This document shows, in pieces, positions 49,659-59,482 of a stretch of DNA of 64,000 bases. A program made the translations under genes and the position numbers. The notes beneath the pieces are model-generated. The model was not told where the DNA came from, did not search any database, and worked only from the letters and a program-made list of their open reading frames with translations. The stretch covers positions 1,488,001-1,552,000 of the forward strand of contig JAUFSD010000007.1 of assembly GCA_033030425.1 (NCBI GenBank), written 5' to 3'. The DNA comes from Verpa conica. Lineage: Eukaryota; Ascomycota; Pezizomycetes; Pezizales; Morchellaceae. Position 1 is the stretch's first letter; each line of letters opens with the position of its first letter.

Positions 49659-51074
49659 ATGGGTATGAATCCGCTTTTAAAGAAAGCCTACTGGTCTTTG
49701 GCCGGTATAGGGGCTTTGTATTTCGTTTTCCTTGGGTGCTTGACGAATCCATGGGTACAGAGGAAGTATGTACCTACTTCTCCCCCCCGCCAAAAGTACT
49801 TTGTAAGAGCTGTGGCTGATATCTTTATTTACAGTGCAGTTTATATGAATCTGTTAAAGGTTACATGGTGGCAGGATCTGACAAAACCTGAGGAGTTTGG
49901 CTTCGCAAGTTCGTTCTTCTGAGTACGTGGCTGAAAGTGGGGTATGGAGCTAATCAAGTTCTCTAGAGGGCCAGGTTACGCCGTTTTTCATTGATACACC
50001 GGATGGCGAGAAGATATTCGCATGGCATGTATTGCCACTAGGACTTTACAAGACGCACCGCGATCAGCTGGTTAATCAGGCCGATGGGCTGAAATCCGAT
50101 TTACTTTTCGACTCCGATAACATTAAGCTTATGATGAAGGACCCCGAAGCCCGTTTGATTATTCACTGTATGTTTTTTTTAATCTCCCAATCGTTCTTAA
50201 ATTTTGGACTCAACTAACTAGAATTTAGTCCATGGTGTATGTAAATCTACTACCTTCTTCGGGATACACAGCTAATACTCTTTAGAACGCTGGTACAGTC
50301 GGTTCAGGCTGGCGCCCAACCTACATCCGCTCCCTCTCTGCTGCCGACCCCTCCAAAATCCACGTTCTAGCCATCGACTACCGTGGCTATGGCCTCTCTA
50401 CCGGTACACCGTCCGAGGAAGGGCTTATAACTGACGGTCTAGCGGCTGTCAACTGGGCAATCAACACAATCGGAATGTCACCTTCCCGTATCGCTATTGT
50501 CGGTCAGTCCCTTGGTACAGCCGTAACTTTCGGTGTCGCCGAACGCCTCGCCACAGACCCCAAAACTCCTACCGAGCTTGCCGCAGTAATCACAATTGCA
50601 GCATTTAGTAACCTCAAGGAGCTAATCGTCACTTATTCGATTGGTGGTGTATTACCTATCCTATCACCTTTAAGGCCATACCCGTTTTTACAGACCCTGT
50701 TCTCGGGGTTTATATACGATCACTGGAAATCGGATGAGCGTGTTAAATCGCTGGTGAAGGCTAGTAAGAAGTTGAATCTTATCCTGCTCCATGCTTATAA
50801 TGATTTCGATATCCCATGGTCGCATTGTGATAAGCTATTTTATGTTGCTGCGAATGCGACATTGGCAGATGAAGATGAGCCATTACCGTGGTTGGAGGTG
50901 GAAAAGGTGAAGGAGACGACGAACTATGGTGTCGAGAGTTACAAACATAAGTGGCCTGAGTCGAAGAGTAAGGGTAATACAATTGAGCAATGGGTTGTAA
51001 CTTGGGGGGGTCATAATCAGGTTGTTACTAGTGCGGGGACGTCGGTTATTGTCGCGAAGGCTCTAGGGCTATAG
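49659..51074 (+). CDS. ABHD12-like alpha/beta hydrolase (lysophospholipid/monoacylglycerol lipase)
   Basis: Membrane-anchored serine hydrolase; the ABHD12 group cleaves lysophospholipids or monoacylglycerols. Model: exons 49659-49765, 49835-49908, 49967-50167, 50229-50236 and 50286-51074, giving 392 aa. An N-terminal membrane anchor covers about residues 11-28 (SLAGIGALYFVFLGCL). The oxyanion HGNAG motif is assembled across three exons: an 8-nt microexon (TCCATGGT) supplies its first residues. Without the microexon neither the frame nor the motif is kept. The nucleophile elbow is GQSLG. DYRGYGLSTG precedes it. The acid is probably in NDFDIPW and the catalytic His is in WGGHNQ near the C-terminus. 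Length fits the family. Downstream, 130 bp separate the stop from the target site of the LINE. Confidence 0.88.
50229..50236 (+). other. 8-nt microexon in the ABHD12-like gene
   Basis: Flanked by GAATTTAG at the 5' side and GTATGT at the 3' side. Introns are 50168-50228 and 50237-50285. Inclusion restores frame (1+8 nt) and produces the conserved His-Gly of the HGxxG oxyanion motif. Confidence 0.8.
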
Positions 51075-51203
51075 ATGAGATATGTATGTATGTAGATGAT
51101 TTTTTGTAACGTAGAATACCCCTAAATACACGGATTTATAAGGCTAGAGTTAATATTTAAGTATCAATGGCAGTCGATCCATATATGATATTATGGGCGT
51201 CAG

Positions 51204-51216
51204 GTTATGAGGTCGG
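51204..51216 (+). repeat. LINE target-site duplication, left copy
   Basis: GTTATGAGGTCGG occurs here and again at 57203-57215, directly after the LINE poly-A tail. Confidence 0.92.
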
Positions 51217-51970
51217 TCTCCAAACCTTTTCAAAAGTCTTGGAGAAAGTTGTCACTCTCAGACTGGCAAAGATAGCGAAGGCCACCGGCCTAGTTCATCC
51301 ACACCAGTGCGGCTCAGTCGCAGGTCTTTCCACCTCAGACGCCACCACAGTCTTTTATAATGAAATCAGAGCTATGCAACTAGCTAAACTGAAAGTCTCC
51401 ACTCTTTTCCTAGACATTAAAGGCGACTTTGATAATGTGGTTAAACACACCCTAGCCTCCATTCTTACCTCCCAAAGCGTTCCTTCCTACATGGTTAACT
51501 GGATTCTTTCCTTCTTGTCCGATCGGTGGGTCATCTTGCTTTATAAAGGCTCCCCCAAGCTAGCTGTCCCCGTTCAAGTTGGGGTCCCCCAAGGATCCCC
51601 TATCTCTCCTTTATTATTTGTTATCTACGTTAGCGTGTTACATCACCTGGAACCCTCACCAGGCATTACCCTATCATACGTTGATGATTTTGCCATCACG
51701 GTTGCCTCCCCCACAGTGGAGGAAAACATTCTTTTACTCCAAGAAAATTACTATCGCCTTAAAAACGATGCAGCTCCCCGCAACGTGTCCTTCTCAGTCA
51801 CCAAAACTGAGCTGATGCACTGGCGCACTCCCAGAGACAAGTCCCCAGTGTCACATCTTCCCGTGTGTATTGATGGACACACCTTCCATCCAAAACCAAT
51901 AGTCCGGTGGGTCGGCTACTGGTTCTCACCCTCATTTAACCCGAACGATCATTTTATAAGAAGACTGGCT

Positions 51971-52398
51971 ATAAAAGTACACAAGCCCTTGCTCTAGTGG
52001 GGACAGCAGGTGATGTCTAAAGAGCTGGGACACTAAAGGCACATGGACTAGAAGACTGGGAAGACTGGAACTAGAGTAGGTACTTGGTAGTAAATACAAG
52101 TTGAAGGATAGTGAACTAAAACTAAGAACTGGAGAAATGGCCTGATACTTATAGTATGGCCGAAACATGAAAGGGAAGGGGCTGACACGCGTAGCGTGTC
52201 AGACTACATGAAACAAGAACATGATACGTGATATTAAACTAAGGAGATCCTGATGACGTGGCCAGCCACGTCATCCCATACATGAAACATAAATGAGACT
52301 AGACATGAAACTGATATGAAACGGGCAAGGCTGACTGGTGGTCGAGTGATAATTTGTGACCGAGTAAGAACTGATGATTTGTTGTTCTTGACACTGGC
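51971..52398. mobile_element. Unclassified insertion inside the LINE ORF
   Basis: The 7-bp direct repeat ACTGGCT (51964-51970 and 52392-52398) brackets about 421 bp of unrelated sequence. Its removal restores the LINE frame. It has no ORF. It contains two perfect palindromes: CTGACACGC/GCGTGTCAG at 52182-52202 and GATGACGTGGC/GCCACGTCATC at about 52252-52275. No clear terminal inverted repeats or TG...CA ends match a 5-bp duplication, so class is open (solo LTR or non-autonomous DNA element). Confidence 0.65.
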
Positions 52399-54253
52399 TT
52401 CCGCCCAGGCCTCCTTTGGCATTCTCCATAGATTTTCCTCTCCCGGGAAAGGTCTTTCCTCAAGTAATTGCAGGAAACTAGCTACCCTCGCTATTCGCCC
52501 CATGCTTACCTACGGAGCCACTCTTTTTACCCCCACCTCAGCCCTAAAAGAAATAGAGGTCTTTTGGAACTCCGTTCTCAGGTGGGCCCTGGGTTGCTTT
52601 AGAGCAACCAATCTACACGCTTTATGGGCAGAGGCATCCGCCCCTCCGCTATCACTCTACCTTCAGTAAAGTGTTTCACCGTCAAACCAATCACCACCTA
52701 GATACCGATCACGTGATTTCCCGTCTCTAAAAAGCAACGGATGAGGCTCTAATAGGACTCTCAAAAGCAATATCTATTCTATTGCTTATTGACTGCCTTT
52801 GCTAGCAGTATCACTCTCCTCGGAGCTAATTATGACTACTTTCTCATCAATCTGAACGCTTCTACCCCCCCTCTACCCCCCTTACTGCCTCTACCTCTAG
52901 CCCTACCCCTACCTCTACCTCGACCTCGACCTTGACCTTTTGGAGCAGAGTTTTGGGCAGCTTCTAAGCTCTCTAAACTCTCTACTGGGGGGGGGGTGCT
53001 AGGAGGTGCTAGATTGTCTATAGGAAGGATAATTGACTCTTTTTCAGCACCTTTACCCCCCCCTTTTGCTTTGCTACGTGCTTTTTTAGCCTCTTTTTGC
53101 GCATCTATTGCCTCTCTCTCTTCTCTAAGCCTTATCACCTCCTCGGTGGTGATAACCCTTGCTTCAGTAAGCTTTCTTCTATCTTTAGTAACAGCTTTTG
53201 AACGATTAGAGACTGCCTGGCGGAATTGGCTGTAGAGATGCTCGGCAATCTCCTTATCAGTAATAGATTGCTGCAGCCCTTTATCCATATTGGTGATAAG
53301 AAATCGTAGCTTCACTGCCGAGTTTGTATTGCCTTTAACTAGGGCTAGGGCTGCTTTGCTCTGCGCCCAAGCAGTACGAGCAGTACGGGGAGTACGTAGA
53401 CTGCGAGAAGTAATAGGAATAGCGATAGGCTTAGCTCCTCCAGTTTTTAGAGAGTCTAGAACCTTCTGAGGATCATAGGGATGAACTCCAGTACGTCTCC
53501 AAGCTGATTCAATATTGCTTACAGTATATGCAAGCTTTCGGGCAGAGAATAGGTGCCTGATAAGGCTAGATTAGCCATTGCTTTAGGCTAAAAGGGGGGG
53601 GGGGTAGAGACTTTATAAAGACTCCCTTATCTACTTGGTGCTCTCCTCTCTCTCCTGCAGAGTCTAAAGCGTTGCTATAATGCTGCTGCAAAGGGCCAAA
53701 AAGCCCCACATCGAGAGGTTGCAAAATATGGGTAGATTTAGGGGGTAGGCATACGGGCAGGATTTTGTTCGTTAGGGCGTAGTCAAAAAACTCCCACGTG
53801 ACGTGAGAACAGTGCCCATCAACCAGTAGCAATCTCCATTGCCCTGCTGCTCGCTCTCTAGTATATTTGTCAAAGTTATCTCGCAGCCAATCAAGCCCTA
53901 GCACGCTATCACTGTATCCTTTTTTAGAGTAGGCAAACGTAGCCTCATCTCCATCTTTTATCTCAGCGTACCACCCGTGATAGTGCCCTTTACCCTTGTT
54001 TATCACCATAGGGGGTATTGCAACGCCTGCAGCAGAGACTGCTTCTACAACCGTCACCCAACCGCGTATCCCGCTGTGGGCCAATCGGGGGTTTTTTCGG
54101 CCTTTTCGGCAGATGACTTTGCAGCAATTGGTTACCCCAATTGCGAAGCCCTTTTCGTCCATATTGTAGAGATTCTCTGGCAAGATACCATACTCCCGTA
54201 TGGCCTTTCGAAGCTAGAGAGGGGGGGGTAAGCAGCTAGCAAAAAGAGAGCAA

Positions 54254-54324
54254 TGATAGGGGTAATGATAGGGGTAATGATAGGGGTAATGATTGGGGTA
54301 ATGATTGGGGTAATGATAGGGGGG
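54254..54324 (+). repeat. 12-bp minisatellite in a transposase intron
   Basis: About six tandem copies of ATAGGGGTAATG (two with ATTGGGG variant) lie within the predicted transposase intron 54328-54214. The unit is divisible by three, so an unspliced reading gives a repeated Pro-Ile-Ile-Thr peptide. Confidence 0.85.
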
Positions 54325-54625
54325 TTACCTTGCGATAGTAGCTCTTGATGATGGCAGGGCTTGCTGCGCTGTTTCACCCACGATCTAAACGTTGCGCAAA
54401 GCGTGAAGCTAGCTCTGGATTGCGCTCTAAGAACCTTGCAAGCCAATTCTTGCCTAGCTTTCGCCCAGTAACCCTAGTCTGCGCCAAGTGCGCTGCCATC
54501 TCCTTCACGATTGCTATCTTTGGTGGAAAGCCCCAATCATCCATTTGCTGTACCCATCTAACGATTGACTTCTCCTCATTGGGCGTGAGAAGCTGCTGCT
54601 GTTGATGGCTTTGCTGGTGGCTAAG

Positions 54626-55921
54626 TGTTGCGGGCAGCTCCAAGGATACCCACGCCACCGTCACACGAAACAAGGCCAAAACCGGATCACACCTCCGTAA
54701 GAGGGTCACCTTCGACCTCGCCCCCACTAGACGATCGAGTCGATTAAGTGCGCGCGGAGGGGACGTTTCTACAAACAGGCAATAATAGGCGCGGGAAGGC
54801 TTATGTTCGCGCACCCGAGGTTGATAGCGATAAACGTATTTGTCAATAAGGTTTTTTGGGCCGACGGCCCATTTTGTCGCGGGCAGCTCCGAGGATACCA
54901 ACGCCACCGTCGCACGGAACAAGACCAAAACCGGACCACACCCCAGCAAGAGAGTCACCTTCGACCTCGCCCCCACTAGGCGATCGAGTCGATTGAATGC
55001 GCGCATTGTGAGCGATTTAACGGAAAGGGAATAATGGGCGCGGGAAGGCTCGTATCCACGCACGCGAGGTTGATGGGGGTTTGTGTCTCTGGCAATAAGG
55101 TTCTCCGGGCCGACGGCCCCTCGTGGTAGTTTCGGAATTTACGTAACGTTATCATATGACCCCAGGAGTTCTTTGTACACTTTGTATGCGGTTTGTATGG
55201 GAAAGATACCTTTCTGTTGGATATGACATATCCAACAGAAACAGTGGGGGAAATTTAGTTTAGAGTGAAAAAGTTTTCTTTGGCGTTAAGGTTATTTGGG
55301 AAGCAGAGAAGAAGGGAAAAATAGGAAGCATATAAGGAGGGGGCCTCGCCCCGAGGATTTTCTTAGGCACGCAACGTCTTGTTTATATTGTTTGGCAAAG
55401 AAATATTACAGAGTTTTTCACTTGTAATATCTTTTGTAGTAACACCGTTCATTGTCGCCGTCTCAGTCGCTGTCGCCGTTCCGTTGCCTAGGCTTCACCG
55501 TACCATCCCAACCGCCCCGCCACACATTTTGTTAGTTTTGGATTTTACGTAACGTTGTCGGATGCCCCCAAAGTTCTCTTGTACACTTTGTATGCGGTTT
55601 GTATGGGAAAGATACCTTTCTGTTGGATATGACATATCCAACAGAAACAGTGGGGGATTTTGGAATCGGAGTGAAAAGTTTTCTTCGGTGTAAAAGTTAT
55701 TTTGTAGGCAAGAAAAGAGGGGAAAACATATAAGGAGGGGCCTTGCCCCGAGGATTTTCTTAGGCACGCAACGTCTTGTTTATATTGTTTAGTAAAGAAA
55801 TATTACAGAGTTTTTCACTTGTAATATCTTTTGTCGTAACACCGTTTATTGTCGCCGTCTTAGTTACTGTCGCCGTTCCGTTGCCTAGGCTTCGCCGTAC
55901 CATCCCAACCGCCCCGCCACA
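54626..55921. mobile_element. Nested 1.3-kb TG...CA element with 5-bp target duplication (LTR-type, non-autonomous)
   Basis: CTAAG is duplicated at 54621-54625 and 55922-55926. The insert begins TGTTGCGGGC and ends GCCCCGCCACA. Internally there are two tandem units of about 249 bp (starts 54626 and 54875), each ending around GGGCCGACGGCCC. Two units of about 0.4 kb follow (about 55125-55524 and 55525-55921), each ending CCGCCCCGCCACA. It encodes no protein of its own. Terminal bases and duplication size fit an LTR retrotransposon derivative (solo LTR or TRIM-like), but the double-tandem layout is unusual. Confidence 0.7.
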
Positions 55922-57202
55922 CTAAGAGCGCCAGCAATACGATCTCGCAGAGTCGAAAAGGGTATCTCATATCGATCAGCAGTCTCCCGTATGGAGGCAT
56001 TGGGGGTCTTTTTATAGTGCTTGATCGCCAGCTGAATTGCCTCCTCTCTCCGGATCTTCTCTATACCCTTTAGACGTGCCATAGTTGTGATGGTTTTGCT
56101 GTGGAGTTGAGGCTCTAGAGTCTCTAGCTTGGTGTTGAGCGCGCGGGGCTTATTCTGGGCGCTAAGGAATAACGTGATCGGTATCTAGGTGGTGATTGGT
56201 TTGACGGTGAAACACTTTACCTCAAAATTAAACACGCCATCCGGGTTGCTACGGCCCACCCCCTTAACAATCCAGTCACGGCCCGGTTTGATCCTTCGTT
56301 TCCAACCATCTCATCCGAACGGAGCTACTCACACTCCGAACTTCTCAAAGGCCTCCCCAATCCTCCCAAAAAGTGGAATTCGGTCGCTATAGCAGGCGTG
56401 AACCACCTGCCAATCGAATTTCTAGGTTCCCTTATTCAACCACTATTAGGCTCTAATCTTAGCCATAAAAATTTTTCAATAATTATCAAACAACAGCTCC
56501 TAAAGAATTGGGAGACCCTCTACCCCCCACCCAGTTACTACAAATACGGTTGTTCTCTCACAACACCATATTTTATGTTTCTTCACAAGTTTCAATCCTC
56601 CCGTCTCCACCAAATGCGAGTGGAAAAGAGCTATTTAAACGCCCACAAGTCGTGGATAAACTTTCACACATCGGACACCTGCCCCAGGTGTTTTCTCTTT
56701 CCCGAAACAACAGAGCACGTTCTTCTGCACTGCCCCAGTCTCACCACATCCAGAAATTCCCTTCTACCCAACGTTAGGTCCCTTGACGAAATTTGGAGCT
56801 CCGAATCTCTTTCGCTACTCGTCGAGACCTTCGTCGTTCAAAACAAGATAAATTTTCCCAAAAAAGCACTTCCGTCACCGGTGCCATCTCCCTCCACTAC
56901 GTCCTCTCTCACCTCCATTACCTACTCCGAATCATAAGGAGTCAACAAGCCCATCAAGCCCGTGTATAACGGCATTAAGACAACAAGTCAGAAGGAAGGA
57001 AGTTATATTTGAATAGTACATTGGTTTTGTTAAAATGTTTCTTTTCTTTCCGTGTTAAATTATTTGTTATTTGGAATTTTGAAGGGGGTCGTGTTTTACT
57101 TTTAGGAAGGGGAAGGGTTTTTTTTAGGTCATAGTTTATACTGCATACCAGATTTTGTACCCAGAACAATAAAATCGCTTGAATTAAAAAAAAAAAAAAA
57201 AA

Positions 57203-57215
57203 GTTATGAGGTCGG
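57203..57215 (+). repeat. LINE target-site duplication, right copy
   Basis: GTTATGAGGTCGG, identical to 51204-51216, directly follows the poly-A tail. Confidence 0.92.
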
Positions 57216-58105
57216 GCTTAATATCAATCTGCCTCTACCTGATACTGCATACTTTTATATAGTTTTTCCCTAAAGCCACCAGTATCCTAATAACATAACA
57301 TGAGGCTTTAATTATAATAGGAAAGATGTTTGATAACTATATATCACGCAGTATTCATATTAAAACAAAGCTCCCTAAGTCCATATACATGCAGCTAGTA
57401 GAGGATTCTCGCAAGCTCAGAACACAAGGCAAGACATTCTACCTAACCCAAATGTCCCCGTAGGCATCTACACCAGCCCCGATGCTTTAATACTGTATTA
57501 GGAGCACTTAGATCAAAAATCACTGACCGAAGTCCGTATTCTTATATGGTGACTACTTTTATAGATACTGGTATTTTGGGGATTAAATTTAACTAGGACC
57601 AGGTATTCATACATATCTTTATAGATCTACTATTCTTATAGGTAGTATTCTTAGAAAGAAACTGTACTATAGTTAGCGACGAAAACGATTAATACTTTTA
57701 CTTCCTTAGGACGTTTATATAGGATACCAGGGCTTCGTGCTGAGAGTTACTCTATTCACGCGAAGATAATGCTCTGGTTATACAAAAGTCTAGTCTCGTG
57801 CGCAGTCCCCAATACGTTACATAGCTTGCTGCGCCTACGGTGCTGCGCAGCCAGCAAAAGAAACATGGGGGGTAGGAACGAGACTAAAAGCCCTAGGTTA
57901 GTAATACTCGAGGCAGACATGAAGTACCCAAGAATACAAGTCTTATATTCACCAATTGAAGATACATTTTAATTGCTGGAGGCTAGCACATCGAGTCAAG
58001 GCCCCCTTGTCCGAGACTTGTATTTTCGGGTACTTCTTGCCTACCCCGAGTACTTAACGCTCAGCACTAAATGAGAAGATTTTTTAAAAAAATTGGGTAG
58101 TAATA

Positions 58106-58298
58106 CCGCATTTTCTTACGAGATTCGACCCGCTGTGGCCAGGGTTAATACGCGTTAACAGGTGCTGGAACAGTTATGAGCCATGGAAACTTCTGGCACT
58201 AGGACAAGAAAGATACATACTTGTACTGATACAGAACAAAACACAAAATCGCATATTAACCCCGACCACAGCGGGTCGAATCTCGTAAGAAAATACGG
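58106..58298. mobile_element. 193-bp MITE with 49-bp inverted repeats and TA duplication
   Basis: Left end CCGCATTTTCTTACGAGATT and the inverted right end (58250-58298) match at 45 of 49 positions. All four differences are transitions. The element is flanked by TA (58104-58105, 58299-58300). It has no coding capacity. The TA target suggests mobilisation by a Tc1/mariner-type transposase. The termini differ from those of the pogo element in this window. Confidence 0.88.
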
Positions 58299-58449
58299 TA
58301 TCGGATATATGTAGCTATAGGTTAGAAATCACCTTCATTACAAAAAAAGACTAAACCCTTTTAGTCCATAGCAGTCACTAGTTCTCGTAATGGGCTATTT
58401 AGAAATGTGAAACAATTTGCAGGATGCAGCCGTGAGCACCTCTACTCTG

Positions 58450-58573
58450 CTCGTAATTGCAAGACGTTTCCGGAATGGCCTGCTATTGCATACCATACAA
58501 AATACTAGACTTGGCATACTTTTTGTATGGTATGCAATAGCAGGCCATTCTGGAAACGTCTTGCAATTACGAG
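58450..58573. repeat. Near-perfect 53-bp inverted repeat with 18-bp loop
   Basis: The arms 58450-58502 and 58521-58573 are reverse complements with one mismatch (CCGGAATGG against CCAGAATGG). The loop is TACTAGACTTGGCATACT. Transcription from either strand would give a long double-stranded hairpin. The element type is unknown (foldback element or small-RNA hairpin precursor). Confidence 0.9.
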
Positions 58574-59482
58574 TGCTGCAACGATTGCATACATTGCTGC
58601 ACTATTGTTTCGCTTTTATTATATTACAGCCCCAGCTATAAAAGCAAGTTGGAGGGAGTGGGGAAATTTCCCCTCATTGGGTGAAGTTTTTGTCATGAGT
58701 GTTATCAACTACCAACCGCCTAAAAGGGCAACAAAAGTGATATTCACATTGCGGGTTTCTTTGTCAAAAGGCAGAATTTATTAGCTAATTCATGTATGTT
58801 TATATAGGTCAAGTAGTATAATTAGCATAATTAACACCCTCATTTCTTTTACCATCACCTATATATTGCCCTGTACGACGCTTTTCTGTAGAGTGTCTAA
58901 GGGGCAGGTTTTGCTCTTACTGGGTTTGGGTAATTCATAAATTATAAACAAGTTTTTTGTGTTTCCTGTCAGACGATCGTAGGATAAGTGAATGGTGATT
59001 GACTCGATGCACTATTGCACATGCGCATGCGCGGACCGGAGCGACGCGACGCATTATCTGTTCTATAGAATAACCATACAAACCGTATCATCTTCAAACC
59101 CTGGCCTTGGTAGAGGATTGTACGTGCGTGAGCCAACCTTGAGTTCAAGACGTGGCCAGCACTACACCACTTTTTTTTCAAAATTTACGTATATCGGTTG
59201 GTGAACAATTAGCCACCTGGCTACCACGGAAGTTACGGACCCGACAGAACTTTGCCTATGCAACAAACCCCCAAGTAATACGCTTCAAGATATGCATTGG
59301 GGTTAGAAATTGATAGAATTGGCTATTCACTACAATATTATCATATATACACATGGTACTACGCGAGACCTTTATTATACATATACAGCCACGACCTGAG
59401 TAACCCAAACCAAGAATATCCCCAGCTAGCTAGCAGATCACCCAGGCTCTACCAAATTTTCCAACTATTCTAGCCACCGATA

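Larger units (their letters stand above)
52836..56082 (-). pseudogene. Pogo/Fot1 transposase (DDE/D), disrupted
   Basis: Minus-strand transposase in pieces: 56082-55927, then the nested element, then 54625-54329, 54213-53612 and 53565-52836. The start ATG at 56082 leads a psq-type helix-turn-helix (SIRETADRYEIPFSTLRDRI). A CENP-B-type domain follows (TPNEEKSIVRWVQQMDDWGF). Catalytic acidic residues lie in LYNMDEKGF, LLVDGHCSHVTWEFF and STHILQPLDVGLFGPLQQHY, as in pogo/Fot1. The C-terminus has a Glu/Lys coiled segment and an RGRGRGR tail. Two gaps look like real introns: 54328-54214 (GTAACC...CTCTAG, containing a minisatellite) and 53611-53566 (GTCTCT...TCTAG, poly-C). The only point lesion noticed is a TGA at 54376-54374, which a single C-to-T change of an Arg codon could explain. 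With the 1.3-kb insertion it cannot be functional. Confidence 0.85.
52669..56217 (-). mobile_element. Pogo/Fot1-type DNA transposon
   Basis: Perfect 46-bp terminal inverted repeats start AAGTGTTTCACCGTCAAACC (52669-52714 and 56172-56217). They are flanked by a TA duplication (52667-52668 and 56218-56219), as expected for Tc1/mariner-superfamily members. It inserted into the LINE ORF. It carries a minus-strand transposase and a nested 1.3-kb element. Without the latter it is about 2.25 kb. Confidence 0.93.
51217..56937 (+). pseudogene. Interrupted LINE reverse-transcriptase ORF
   Basis: The coding part of the truncated LINE. Removing the insertion of about 428 bp (51971-52398) and the pogo element (52669-56217 plus one TA) leaves one open frame ending at 56937. 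The ORF was therefore intact, apart from truncation, when those elements landed. No in-frame stops are visible in the retained parts. Confidence 0.8.
51217..57202 (+). mobile_element. 5'-truncated non-LTR retrotransposon (LINE), itself interrupted by other elements
   Basis: Begins mid-ORF directly after the left target duplication and ends in a tail of about 17 A before the right copy. Coding segments lie at 51217-51970, 52392-52668 and 56220-56937. The frame is continuous across the two insertion sites. The reverse transcriptase has motif A (FLDIKGDFDNV), motif B (GVPQGSPISPLLF) and the YVDD active site. The distal segment carries a CCHC-type knuckle (CPRCFLFPETTEHVLLHC). The endonuclease and the start of the RT are missing through 5' truncation. 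The 3' UTR matches the scrap at 8.37 kb. Clade is not certain; Tad/I-like organisation is plausible. As inserted it could not be autonomous. Confidence 0.88.
57216..59482. other. AT-rich intergenic region with a MITE and a long hairpin
   Basis: No supported protein gene. Contains the TA-flanked MITE (58106-58298) and the 53-bp-arm hairpin (58450-58573), listed separately. Close to the HeLo-like gene the sequence carries short AT-rich and CATATATACAC-like tracts that may belong to its promoter. Confidence 0.55.

Noticed and set aside
51971..52391. Interpretation of the LINE insertion as a standard solo LTR
   Set aside because: Possible TG...CA ends at 51966 and 52392 would need matching 5-bp flanks, but AAGAC and CTGGC differ. 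Only the 7-bp ACTGGCT duplication fits.
53566..53611. Frameshift in the pogo transposase near 53.6 kb
   Set aside because: The gap has GTCTCT...TCTAG ends with a CTAAT branch-like site, and splicing restores the expected C-terminal frame. An intron is the simpler reading.
55063..55767. Short ORFs inside the nested 1.3-kb element
   Set aside because: They repeat with the tandem units and show no protein-family features, so the element appears non-coding.
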